Assembly: GCA_045635745.1 (NCBI GenBank)
Contig: JAZTWG010000048.1
Location: 74,544-138,543 of the forward strand
Direction of reading: 5' to 3'
Length of the DNA stretch: 64,000 bases
DNA from: SIG78 sp045635745
GTDB lineage: Bacteria; Verrucomicrobiota; Lentisphaeria; Victivallales; Victivallaceae
Position 1 is the stretch's first letter. Each line of letters opens with the position of its first letter. Shown one piece after another: positions 41,387-50,141 of this stretch. The position numbers were made by a program, and so were the translations under genes. Under the pieces are notes generated by a model that saw only the letters and a program-made list of their open reading frames with translations, did no database searches and was not told the origin of the DNA.

Positions 41387-44300
41387 ATGTCAAGGGCAAA
41401 AACAGAAAATATCAAAAAAAATTTATTTTCGCGGCAATTCACTCTCCCCGCACAGGTGGATGAAAGCGTTGCCGGAGCTTTTCTGCTTGCTCCGCTGAGC
41501 AAAGCGCTGGAAGCCGGAAGAAAGGCTTTTATCGTTCTGCCCCGGCTGGATGCGGCCGAAGAACTCTACCGGCAACTGACTCTCTGGCAGCAGGCTTTTG
41601 ATTTGCCCTGGCAGATAGAATTTCTCAACGAAGTTCAGCGCGGCAGATTTTACATTGCCGGCTCCGGTGCAAAGCGCGCGCGGGTGTTGGCCAAACTCGC
41701 CCACAACGAAGTCGATATTACTATCGGCAGTCTGGCCGCAGCTCTTGCGCCGGCGCCAAAACCGGAAAAACTGCGCAAATCCGAACTTATACTGCGCGCC
41801 AATAAAGAAATATCGTTCAACACATTGCTGGAAACACTTGTGGAATTGGATTATGACGACGAATACGCGGTCTCCAGTCCCGGTGAATTCTCCCGCCGCG
41901 GCGGCATCATAGATATTTTCAGTCCCGATGCGGAATATCCGGCACGGATCGAATTTTTCGGCGATGAAATAGAATCCATCCGTCTTTTTGATCCAGCCAC
42001 CCAGCGTTCGCTCAAAGATGCGGCAATCAGCGAATACCGGATCATCGACCGCTGTACCATCCAGAAATTGACCGATGAAGATGGTTCACTCTACGAAGAT
42101 ACCGTGCCGGCATTGAGTTATTATAACGAAAAAATCATGGATCTTTTTGAGTTATACAATACAAATTATGCAGAATTCTTTGAAAAATACGCCACCGCAG
42201 GAGATCAGAAATACTATCTAGATACAGTCCGGCAGATAGCCGCCAATCACAAATTCCTTTTATACAATACCTCCGAAGCCGCCCCGGAAGGCGTGTGCTC
42301 CGGAGCCATCTTTCCGGCAACAGCACATCTGGTCAACGATCTGCCGGTCGAAACAGCCGACCGCGGCAGGGAACTCTTGAGCACCCAATGGCAGCTGCAG
42401 CTGAAACAATGGCATGAATTCAAACATACGATTTTTGTTGCCGGCAACGATGGAAACAGCTCCCGGCGCATAAAAGAATACTTTGCTGAAAACAATCTGC
42501 AGCATATTGATATAAAAATTGCTGATTTCACACCGCCGGGCGGTTTTTTTGATTACGCGGAAAAATGTATTCTTATTACCGAAGATGAACTGCTTGCCGG
42601 TATCGGTGCCGGGAAACAGCAAATACAGCTTCAGGCGGCAGCCGCGCCGGCGGAACAGGAATTGAAACTGGAAAACGCCGTGATCGCAGATCTGGAAGAA
42701 TCATGCCATGCAGTCCATGCCGCTCACGGTATAGCACTTTACAAAGGCTTGAAACTCGAAGAAGCCCCCGACGGCAGTCTGCGGGAAGTCATGGTGCTGG
42801 AATATGCCGACAATGCCATACTGCAAGTACCTGTCCACCAGGCTTCATCGGTAAGTAAATACATTGCAGGCGGTCGGGGTTCTTCAGTAAAACTGCACCG
42901 TCTCGGCGGCAGTAAATGGGCCAAAGAGAAACTTGCCACCACCGATGCTGTCCACCAGTACGCAGCCGAAATGCTCCGGCTGCAGGCGGTACGTTCAGCC
43001 GCCCCGGGGCTGGAACTGCCGGAAAATGATCTGGGCTGCAGAGAATTTGCCGCGCGCTTCAAATTTACCGAAACGGCGGACCAGCTGCGCAGTATTGCAG
43101 AAGTGGAAAGCGATCTGGCCAGCGGCAAACCCATGGACCGTTTGCTGTGCGGCGACGTGGGCTACGGCAAAACCGAAATCGCCATGCGGGCGGCTTTCCG
43201 CATGGTGGAAGCCGGTTATCAGGTGGCAATGATCGTGCCGACTACTGTGCTTGCTCAACAGCACTATTTGAGTTTTGTTGAACGTTTTGCCGGATACCCC
43301 TACACTATTGATGTTCTTTCGCGGTTCCGGAGTGTTGCCGAACAACAAGCGGTCGTCAGCCATCTGGCTTCAGGCGGAGTGGATATTGTTATCGGCACCC
43401 ATCGGCTGGCATCGGCGGATATAACGTTTAAAAATCTGGGGTTGGTGATCATCGACGAAGAACAGCGTTTCGGAGTAAAAATAAAAGAACAGCTGCTGCG
43501 GATGCGGGCCGATGTAAACGTGCTGACCATGTCAGCCACGCCCATACCGCGCACGCTTTATCTTTCCATGGCCGGAGCGCGCCAGCTGAGTACGATTATG
43601 ACTGCGCCCGTGGAACGGCTGCCGGTCAAAACGATCGTCATGCGCGAAAACGATATGGTTCTGGCTCAAGCTATAAAAGATGAACTTGCCCGGGGCGGTC
43701 AGGTATATTTTCTGCACAATCGGGTCAAAACAATCAACGAACGCTGCAAAAAGCTCTCCGCATTGCTGCCGGATGTAAAAATGGCCGTTGCACACGGTCA
43801 GATGCCAGAAAATGAGCTTGAAGAAGTCATGCGCGACTTTGTCAATGGCAAGATACAGCTGCTGCTCTGCACAACTATTATCGAATCGGGGCTGGATATG
43901 CCCAAAGCCAATACGATCATCATCGAACGCGCCGACCGTTTCGGATTGGCTGAATTGTATCAATTACGCGGCCGGGTAGGCCGCTGGAAACGTCAGGCTT
44001 ATGCGTATTTAGTGATCCCGGAAAGCTGTTTTATCACGCCTGACGGCAGAAAACGCATTGCGGCCATCCGGCGCTGTACCCAGCTGGGCGCCGGCATGCG
44101 TCTTGCGCTGCGCGATCTGGAGATCCGCGGCGCCGGAAATCTGCTGGGCAGCGAACAATCCGGGCACATCAATACAGTGGGTTTTGAACTTTACTGCCTG
44201 CTTTTGCAGCATGAAATAGCACTGCTCAAAAATGAAAAAATCAAAGAATGGCTGCCCGATGTGGATGTGAATATCGAATTCATCCGTTACGCCTGCCGCG

Positions 44301-44698
44301 GCACAGCTAATATACTGGCAGCCGGAATCCCGCTGGAATACATACAAAGTGAAAATTTCAGGCTTGAAGTGTACCGCACACTCTCGCGTCTGACCGGCGA
44401 AACCGATCTCAAAGAGTACCATCTGGAAATCGCCGACCGCTTTGGCAAACTGCCGCCGGAAGTGGAAAATCTTTTCACTTTGACTCTGATCAAGATCATT
44501 GCGGCCAAGGCTTCCTATCGCAGCATAACAGTTATGGATAACCGGGTATTGCTGCGTAAGCGGGTAGGCGACACTTACCGTTCCGACGGCAAACTGCCCC
44601 GGCTTACAGCCAACACCACCCCGGATGTACGCTTGAAAGAACTGCTGCGGATCGTCCGGCTGGCGGCATTGGAAACCGCCGCAGCCGCCGGCAGCTGA
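41387..44698 (+). CDS. mfd: Transcription-repair coupling factor Mfd
   Basis: An 1103-residue DNA translocase of near-normal Mfd length. It has the UvrB-like N-terminal module (about 1-330, SSPGEFSRRGGIIDIFSPD), the RNA-polymerase-interacting domain (about 420-540, HGIALYKGLK), Walker A GDVGYGKTE (589-597), the DEEQ box (690-693), the RecG-like TRG region (YQLRGRVGRWKRQAYAYL) and a C-terminal TRCF domain. Mfd removes RNA polymerase stalled at DNA lesions and recruits UvrA. TATAAC lies only about 14 bases before the ATG and there is no ribosome binding site, so the mRNA may be nearly leaderless. Confidence 0.96.
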   Translation: MSRAKTENIKKNLFSRQFTLPAQVDESVAGAFLLAPLSKALEAGRKAFIVLPRLDAAEELYRQLTLWQQAFDLPWQIEFLNEVQRGRFYIAGSGAKRARVLAKLAHNEVDITIGSLAAALAPAPKPEKLRKSELILRANKEISFNTLLETLVELDYDDEYAVSSPGEFSRRGGIIDIFSPDAEYPARIEFFGDEIESIRLFDPATQRSLKDAAISEYRIIDRCTIQKLTDEDGSLYEDTVPALSYYNEKIMDLFELYNTNYAEFFEKYATAGDQKYYLDTVRQIAANHKFLLYNTSEAAPEGVCSGAIFPATAHLVNDLPVETADRGRELLSTQWQLQLKQWHEFKHTIFVAGNDGNSSRRIKEYFAENNLQHIDIKIADFTPPGGFFDYAEKCILITEDELLAGIGAGKQQIQLQAAAAPAEQELKLENAVIADLEESCHAVHAAHGIALYKGLKLEEAPDGSLREVMVLEYADNAILQVPVHQASSVSKYIAGGRGSSVKLHRLGGSKWAKEKLATTDAVHQYAAEMLRLQAVRSAAPGLELPENDLGCREFAARFKFTETADQLRSIAEVESDLASGKPMDRLLCGDVGYGKTEIAMRAAFRMVEAGYQVAMIVPTTVLAQQHYLSFVERFAGYPYTIDVLSRFRSVAEQQAVVSHLASGGVDIVIGTHRLASADITFKNLGLVIIDEEQRFGVKIKEQLLRMRADVNVLTMSATPIPRTLYLSMAGARQLSTIMTAPVERLPVKTIVMRENDMVLAQAIKDELARGGQVYFLHNRVKTINERCKKLSALLPDVKMAVAHGQMPENELEEVMRDFVNGKIQLLLCTTIIESGLDMPKANTIIIERADRFGLAELYQLRGRVGRWKRQAYAYLVIPESCFITPDGRKRIAAIRRCTQLGAGMRLALRDLEIRGAGNLLGSEQSGHINTVGFELYCLLLQHEIALLKNEKIKEWLPDVDVNIEFIRYACRGTANILAAGIPLEYIQSENFRLEVYRTLSRLTGETDLKEYHLEIADRFGKLPPEVENLFTLTLIKIIAAKASYRSITVMDNRVLLRKRVGDTYRSDGKLPRLTANTTPDVRLKELLRIVRLAALETAAAAGS

Positions 44699-44763
44699 CG
44701 GCAGATTTCGTTTTCCCAAAGCCATGTGCCCAATAAGGGCAGGTAAAAATAATCTATATTGAA

Positions 44764-44810
44764 AAAATGGGCAGCAGCAAAACCTTGAACTGTTTTGCTG
44801 CTGCCATCAA
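44764..44810 (-). terminator. Bidirectional intrinsic terminator
   Basis: A perfect 14-base stem (44770-44783 with 44792-44805) and an 8-base loop, with A-rich left and T-rich right flanks, lie between convergent mfd and the RRM gene. Confidence 0.85.
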
Positions 44811-44829
44811 TTTTTCGACAGAGATTTAT

Positions 44830-45111
44830 TCAGCGCTTTTCGCCGCGGGGACGGAAAGTACGCGGACGCTCTTCCCGGGGACGTGCTTCATTGATAACAG
44901 CTTTGCGGCCGCCGATTTCACTGCCATTGAGTTTTTCGATAGCAGCCTTGCCAGCTTCTTCATCCATTTCCACAAAACCAAATCCTTTGCTGCGACCGCT
45001 TTCCCGATCCATTACAACACGGGCCGCCAGCACAGCACCAAATTCACCAAACAGAGCTTCCAGATCTTCACGAGTGGTGCTGTACGGCAGATTTCCAACA
45101 TAAATATTCAT
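44830..45111 (-). CDS. RRM-domain RNA-binding protein
   Basis: A 93-residue protein consisting of one RNA recognition motif. RNP2 is IYVGNL (residues 3-8) and RNP1 is KGFGFVEM (about 42-49), followed by a basic tail (PRTFRPRGEKR). Bacterial RRM proteins of this size bind single-stranded RNA and are often cold-induced. Translation starts after a GGGAAAGG-containing leader. The leader is unusually long, about 255 bases from a very good promoter, which suggests post-transcriptional control such as a temperature response. Confidence 0.93.
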   Translation of the reverse strand: MNIYVGNLPYSTTREDLEALFGEFGAVLAARVVMDRESGRSKGFGFVEMDEEAGKAAIEKLNGSEIGGRKAVINEARPREERPRTFRPRGEKR

Positions 45112-45366
45112 TCTGAACCTTTCCCTGCCGCATATTCAGCCGACAGGAGCTTGCTGCGTTTTTTCCGTGGTAAATCACTTTTTACAACATTCTCTGGCGG
45201 ATTGCCGGACACGCCGGAAAAAACGCATAATTGTTTTGCACCCCCGGTACAAAATCCCCAAAGACAACAGTCGGCAAGCTTGATTTCATCATACCAACTG
45301 CAGAGCTTTTTGCAGCAGCAACAGTATTAAAACTGAAAACTGCCAATTGTGCAAAAAAGTCCATGT
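45112..45366 (-). promoter_or_regulatory. Long 5' leader of the RRM gene
   Basis: About 255 bases separate the predicted transcription start from the RRM start codon. A reading frame beginning right at the transcription start (about 60 codons, ending at 45182) has no ribosome binding site and no recognisable product, so I treat it as leader. Long leaders are typical of cold-shock RNA-binding protein genes. Confidence 0.45.
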
Positions 45367-45371
45367 TATAA

Positions 45372-45400
45372 TATATACACAAAAAAAAACGTCTTGTCAA
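45372..45400 (-). promoter_or_regulatory. Strong sigma-70 promoter of the RRM gene
   Basis: On the minus strand a perfect TTGACA (45395-45400), a 17-base spacer containing nine T, and TATATA (45372-45377). Confidence 0.7.
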
Positions 45401-45630
45401 GGGGCATAAAACATTTTTTTGCAAAAAAAATCAAAAATTATTGAGTTTCAGCAACAAATGAAGCTTTTTCAGGGCGTTGTATTAAAAAAAATGTTCCTTG
45501 AGGGATACCCGTGGCATCATCATCCGGGCCAAGCAATAATGCCGGATTTTTCATACAGACTATACATAGCATCCACATATAGTATCCACTTACTTTGTTA
45601 CACAAAATAGGGCTGTATAAAAACGGGGAG

Positions 45631-45669
45631 CTGTTGCAAAACTCAAAATTTTGCAACAGTCTTTTTTCT
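45631..45669 (+). terminator. Orphan plus-strand intrinsic terminator
   Basis: An 11-base stem (CTGTTGCAAAA / TTTTGCAACAG, 45631-45641 and 45649-45659) with a 7-base loop is followed by a T run. No convincing plus-strand gene precedes it; the 200 bases before it hold only a poor 63-codon frame. It may end an unrecognised small RNA or be a relic. Confidence 0.6.
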
Positions 45670-45830
45670 ATTGTTTCTGCTCAATCTCATAAATAAACAT
45701 GGCTTATTTACCCATATTCAAACCATAAATTGTCTTTTCCTCAAACGGTTTGTTTGAGCAATAACTTATGCAATGTTGTTTTTGTGCGGCTTAACTTGCA
45801 GAATTATTCTATATAACAGACCTTACACAT

Positions 45831-46151
45831 CCCCAAGGGGCATTGCATTGCCCCTTGGGAACCCCTTGCTCAATCAGCAGCAATATCCAGCGCGAATTAC
45901 CTGGCGATTTTTAATTAGAGCGGGGGCTGCCGCCCCCTTAAGCAACTTTGTGTTGGACACACAAAGTTGTCCTCAAACGCCGGATGATTTTGCTCATCTC
46001 CGGAGAGGCTTCGCGGAAATTTTCCGCCCGGTTTGCCGGAATGCATCCGGCAAACTGCTCTCATATCCGTTACGCGGCTTGATACGGCGTAATACAATGA
46101 AGACGGGCGCTGACCGCGCTTTGCTCTGTTCCGCCGCATGAGGAACAGAGC
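45831..46151. repeat. Gene-free region with a dense cluster of hairpins
   Basis: Part of a gene-free kilobase (45112-46170). It holds at least five strong hairpins: 45832-45859 (11-base stem), 45922-45937 (GGGGGC/GCCCCC, loop TGCC), 45943-45969 (10-base), 46031-46055 (GTTTGCCGGA/TCCGGCAAAC) and 46123-46151 (10-base, GCTCTGTTCC/GGAACAGAGC). At 46084-46107 it carries the 24-base motif also found at 23165-23188. The last hairpin lies 20 bases past the adiA stop. No transposase or open frame with a start site is present; this looks like a structured intergenic repeat element. Confidence 0.55.
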
Positions 46152-46170
46152 TTTTACTTTACAGTTAAAG

Positions 46171-48456
46171 TTATTTTTTCATACACAGAACGTAACAGTT
46201 GCCATCACGCATTTCCACACCTTCGGTAATATGTTCAAAACCGGGAAAAAGCTTATTCCATGCCAGCAGGCTCTTGAGATAAGCTATCTGCGGACTGTTG
46301 GCATTGCCGAAGTTTTCGCCCGACATGAGCATGGGTATCCCCGGAGGATACGGTATGATGCTGTTGGCGGAAACCCTGCCGTAGAGGTGTTCAAGCGCCA
46401 CAAACTCCACATCCTGCGACACGATTTTATTGAATGCCTCGCGCGGAAGCATTTCCGGAACCGGCAGTGAATTGAATGCCTGATTGAGTTTGGCATTGGG
46501 CTGCTCGCTTTTTATATAGTTGAACATGCGGTCGCCAAGTTCGTGCAGCCCCATCATGTGATAAGATTCCGGATAATCGCCGACCAGTTCCGGCAGAACT
46601 TCGGCCACCGGGGCATTGCAATCATAAAGCTGTTTGAACTTTATCAAAGCATTGAGTAAAGTACTCCATTTGCCTTTGGTTATACCCATGGAAAAGAGGA
46701 ACATAAGCTGAAAGTCAGTTGTTCTGGTCGGCACGATCCCCAACCGGTAGAGATAACTGGACACCAGCGCGGCCGGAACACCGGAATTTTTGAATTTACC
46801 ATCTTCGCCCATACCGGGAGCCAGAATACTTACTTTGATCGGGTCAAGCATGACCCAGTTTTCTTCAAGATCGCTGAATCCGTGCCACGCGGCGCCCGGA
46901 TCCAACCGCCAGCAGCGTTGATCGGTGCATAAAAGTTCGCGGGGGGCATCGGCAAACTCAAAATTGTTGCCGCTGGCATAATCGGTTACTGTTTCAGCAT
47001 TCCACGGTTTGAAGAACCAGGAGCCGTTTTTGGTGTAATGCCGGTAGAGCCGTGCCAGAGCCTGCCGGAAATCCACAGCTTCGGCAATTACATCACCAGT
47101 CAGAGCCGAGCCGTTGTTTTTCATCATAATGCTGGCTATATCGTTGGATGCGGCAATGGCATACAGAGGTGATGTAGTGCTGTGAAGCATATAGGATTGA
47201 TTGAATATGCGGCTGTCAAAATATCTGCGTCCCTGCCGGAGGTGTATGTAGCTTGACTGCGAAAGTGCGGCCAGCAGTTTATGCGTGGAATGAGTGGCAA
47301 AAACCGTTGCGCCGGAATGTTTGGAAGCATCGCCGCGCATGGCAAAATAATTTTCGTAGAGCTTGTTGAATCTGGCGTAAGCATACCACGCTTCATCAAA
47401 GTGTACTACATCCACACTTTTGCTCAACTCATTTTCGGTTTTTATGCCGTTGTAGCACAAACCGTCGTAGGTACAGTTGGTCAGCACGGCATAGGCGGCG
47501 CCTTTGCTGACATCAAAATGCTCGCCTGCAACGCGGATCTTGGCAGTGATGGCTTCAGCGGTCATTTCGCTGCGCCGCACCGGACCTATAATGCCGTAGC
47601 AGTTGCGGCTGGGGATCATGTATACCGGGGTGGCACCGGTCAGGATCAATCCCTGTTCAATGGATTTATGGCAGTTGCGGTCGCACACCGCCACATGTCC
47701 GGCGGTCAGAGTGGCCTGCATAACAGTACGGTTTGATCCGGAAGTCCCGGCCAGAACAGAATAAGACACATCAGCGCCGAAAGTCTTTGCTGCCAGTTTT
47801 TCACTTTCGGCAAAAGCCCCGGTGTGGTCAAGCAGCGAACCGATGCTCGACCGCTCAATACCTGTATCGGTGCGGAAAAGGTTTTCGCCGTAAAAATCGT
47901 AAAACTTTTTTCCGGCAGGGCTTTTGGTAAAACCGATCCCGCCCTGATGCCCGGGAGCTGCCCACGAATATTCGTGCTGCTGCTCATTGTATTGCCAGAT
48001 AGCTTTCATCAAAGGCGGCAGCAGATTTTTCCGGTAGCGTTCAATAGCGGCAATGATGCGCCCGGCAATAAAGTCCGGACTATCCTCGAATATCCAGACC
48101 AGTTCGCTGGAAAAATTCATCAGTTCCGGCGAAAAAGTCTCCACGCTGCGTTCCCGGTCACTGAGCAGAAAAACCGGCACACTGCGCTGATAATGCTTAA
48201 GTTTGTTTAACAGTTTCAATGTCTGCGGTTCGTTGGTGCGGTCGGAATCCAGATCGCTGGCCAGCAGAACCGAATCCAGATCCATATCGTTTATCACCAG
48301 CGGCATGGCATCTTTGTACGAATAGGCGCGCATGACAAAAATATGGCGGCTTTTCAGAGCGCTTTCCAGCCGGTTGAGCTGCATGCGCATGACTTCGCTG
48401 TGACGCACAAAGTTATCTTCCACGATCAGCACACGGTAAGTTTGAAGTTCGTTCAT
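46171..48456 (-). CDS. adiA: Acid-inducible-type arginine decarboxylase AdiA
   Basis: A 761-residue PLP enzyme, collinear with E. coli AdiA (756). It has the N-terminal receiver-like wing domain (about 1-140), HEYSWAAPGHQGG, VLAGTSGSNRTVMQ, HFDEAWYAYARFN and ATHSTHKLLAALSQ with Lys393 as the Schiff-base lysine, then SILAPGMGEDGKF and IPYPPGIPMLMSGE. It converts arginine to agmatine and CO2, consuming a proton, which protects cells from acid. The ATG at 48456 has AGAGGTG upstream; a GTG nine bases earlier is less likely. It follows an arginine/polyamine-type antiporter gene by 12 bases, completing the usual decarboxylase-antiporter pair. Confidence 0.95.
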   Translation of the reverse strand: MNELQTYRVLIVEDNFVRHSEVMRMQLNRLESALKSRHIFVMRAYSYKDAMPLVINDMDLDSVLLASDLDSDRTNEPQTLKLLNKLKHYQRSVPVFLLSDRERSVETFSPELMNFSSELVWIFEDSPDFIAGRIIAAIERYRKNLLPPLMKAIWQYNEQQHEYSWAAPGHQGGIGFTKSPAGKKFYDFYGENLFRTDTGIERSSIGSLLDHTGAFAESEKLAAKTFGADVSYSVLAGTSGSNRTVMQATLTAGHVAVCDRNCHKSIEQGLILTGATPVYMIPSRNCYGIIGPVRRSEMTAEAITAKIRVAGEHFDVSKGAAYAVLTNCTYDGLCYNGIKTENELSKSVDVVHFDEAWYAYARFNKLYENYFAMRGDASKHSGATVFATHSTHKLLAALSQSSYIHLRQGRRYFDSRIFNQSYMLHSTTSPLYAIAASNDIASIMMKNNGSALTGDVIAEAVDFRQALARLYRHYTKNGSWFFKPWNAETVTDYASGNNFEFADAPRELLCTDQRCWRLDPGAAWHGFSDLEENWVMLDPIKVSILAPGMGEDGKFKNSGVPAALVSSYLYRLGIVPTRTTDFQLMFLFSMGITKGKWSTLLNALIKFKQLYDCNAPVAEVLPELVGDYPESYHMMGLHELGDRMFNYIKSEQPNAKLNQAFNSLPVPEMLPREAFNKIVSQDVEFVALEHLYGRVSANSIIPYPPGIPMLMSGENFGNANSPQIAYLKSLLAWNKLFPGFEHITEGVEMRDGNCYVLCMKK

Positions 48457-48468
48457 AATTTTCACCTC

Positions 48469-49989
48469 TTAAAAATCACTGGATATTGCTTCGGTTTGTT
48501 TGGCCCACTTGTGCAAAAGCTGCATTGCTTCGGGATCATGATCTGTCTGCCAGACCAGCGCAGCCAGAGCGATCGCCACAATGATTATGGCAAAGACCAT
48601 TTCCCGGACCGTAAAATAAGGCTCCACAGCATCGGTTTTATCCTTAACCTGACGTGCTTCGTGCCGGGCTTTGCAGAATACAATGATCCCCAGCGCCATG
48701 AACCAGAATGCCATTGCCAGATAGTTCAGTCCGGCGGCATAGATCATCCACAAAGCATAAATCGTGCCGGCGATACCGCAAAGCATGGCAAACGCTCTGC
48801 CGATGGCGGCGGTGACCGGGTATTTATTGGAATTTGCAAATTTCCAGAGATAAGCCGTACTGGCCAGATAAGGCGGCAGGATCATAACAGCAGTAATCGA
48901 AAGCATAGTGTTCCACGCATTGTTGGCAAAAAACACAAAGATCATTGCCAGCTGCATAAGACCGCTGGTGACAAAAAGCGATACATCCGGTGCCCCGTGA
49001 GCATTTTCGTGAGCAAAAATTTTCGGAAAAGTGCCGTCTTTTGCAGCCTGATAGGGTATTTCCACAACCATGATCGTAAATGCCAGCCATGAAGTGAGCA
49101 AGGCTACGATAACCCCCAGATTCATTACCCAGCCGCCCCAGGATCCGACAACCGAACTGAGGATCGGAGCAGTCGAAGGATTGGCCAGACCGGCCAGCTC
49201 ATGCTGACTCATACGCCCGAAAGGCAGTACCGAAAGCAGCACATATACCGCCAGACAAAGTGCAAAACCAATGATCGTTGCTATACCCACGGAGTGCTGA
49301 TTACGCGCCCGGCCCGAAATAACCACCGCACCTTCAATGCCGATAAAAGCCCAAAGCGTTACCAGCATGGTGGATTTAACCTGACCAAGCATGGAACCGA
49401 GCGGCTTGGCTGCGGCAGAGGAATCATTTGAAAATGCTTCTGTAAACATGCTCCAGCGGAAAGCAAAAAGCATGATCAATATAAACAGAAAGATCGGCAG
49501 CAGTTTGGCAACAGTTCCGATAATGTTGATCGATGCCGCCTGCCGGGTGCCGCGCAAAACCAGAAAACACATCACCCAGATCACCACCGAACCGCCAATG
49601 ATCGAATAGATGTTGTTTCCGCCGGTAAAAACGCCCGGAAAAAAGTAATTGAAAGCATCCATCAGCAACACGGCATACCCCACATTGCCGAATACGTTGC
49701 TCAAGTAGTATGACCATGCCATCTGGAATCCGGCAAATCGTCCGAACCCCAGCCGGGCATACATGTATATACCTGCAGCAGCATCGGGTCTTACCTCGGA
49801 AAGAGTACGGAATGTGTTGGCAAGAAAAAATATCCCCACCCCGGTAATGATCCATGCCAGCAATACAGCTGTAAGACCGGCGCTCTGTGCCATATTCTGC
49901 GGCAAACTGAAAATCCCGCCGCCGATCATGGCGCTGACGACAATGGCAGTGAGTGCCATTGCCCCTAATTTCTGATTGTTTTTATTCAT
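48469..49989 (-). CDS. ArcD-type basic amino acid antiporter (APC superfamily)
   Basis: A 506-residue inner-membrane protein with about twelve or thirteen helices. It has the APC signature MIGGGIFSLPQNMAQSAG in helix 1, GFQMAWSYYLSNVFGNVGY in helix 3, and WAFIGIEGAVVISGRARN in helix 6, close to arginine/ornithine antiporters and less like AdiC. Paired with AdiA it should import arginine and export agmatine. The ribosome binding site AAGGAGG is excellent but lies in the 3' arm of a leader hairpin, which implies regulated translation. Confidence 0.9.
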   Translation of the reverse strand: MNKNNQKLGAMALTAIVVSAMIGGGIFSLPQNMAQSAGLTAVLLAWIITGVGIFFLANTFRTLSEVRPDAAAGIYMYARLGFGRFAGFQMAWSYYLSNVFGNVGYAVLLMDAFNYFFPGVFTGGNNIYSIIGGSVVIWVMCFLVLRGTRQAASINIIGTVAKLLPIFLFILIMLFAFRWSMFTEAFSNDSSAAAKPLGSMLGQVKSTMLVTLWAFIGIEGAVVISGRARNQHSVGIATIIGFALCLAVYVLLSVLPFGRMSQHELAGLANPSTAPILSSVVGSWGGWVMNLGVIVALLTSWLAFTIMVVEIPYQAAKDGTFPKIFAHENAHGAPDVSLFVTSGLMQLAMIFVFFANNAWNTMLSITAVMILPPYLASTAYLWKFANSNKYPVTAAIGRAFAMLCGIAGTIYALWMIYAAGLNYLAMAFWFMALGIIVFCKARHEARQVKDKTDAVEPYFTVREMVFAIIIVAIALAALVWQTDHDPEAMQLLHKWAKQTEAISSDF

Positions 49990-49994
49990 TTGTT

Positions 49995-50036
49995 CCTCCT
50001 TGTGTTAAGGTCTGAAACATAGACTTTAACGCAAGG
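49995..50036 (-). promoter_or_regulatory. Leader hairpin covering the antiporter ribosome binding site
   Basis: Arms 50021-50036 and 49998-50013 form a 16-position stem with a 7-base loop in the minus-strand mRNA: 14 Watson-Crick pairs and two A/C mismatches. The 3' arm includes four of the seven bases of the AAGGAGG site (complement of 49995-50001). This would hide the site until melted or bound. Seen directly as complementarity; its role is inference. Confidence 0.55.
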
Positions 50037-50066
50037 GGAATTGTTCTAAAAAACCATTGTCAGCAG

Positions 50067-50129
50067 CAGGTATATGACGGCAATACATTGTCCGCATGGC
50101 CGTTATATACCTGTTGACCGCCCATGCGG
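50067..50129 (-). promoter_or_regulatory. Two mutually exclusive stems upstream of the antiporter operon
   Basis: One stem pairs 50067-50081 with 50099-50113 (15 positions, one mismatch in the minus-strand RNA). The other pairs 50092-50099 with 50122-50129 (8 perfect). They share position 50099 and cannot both form with natural loops. A six-T run follows about 14 bases beyond the first stem on the minus strand. It may be the terminator of the upstream esterase gene or an attenuator-like switch for the antiporter. Confidence 0.4.
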
Positions 50130-50141
50130 CCCAACACTATT

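Noticed and set aside
45182..45364. A 60-codon minus-strand frame in the RRM leader
   Set aside because: Its ATG coincides with the predicted transcription start, there is no ribosome binding site, and the peptide is unrecognised.
45419..45610. A 63-codon plus-strand frame before an orphan terminator
   Set aside because: A-rich start region without a convincing ribosome binding site, and a composition unlike a protein.
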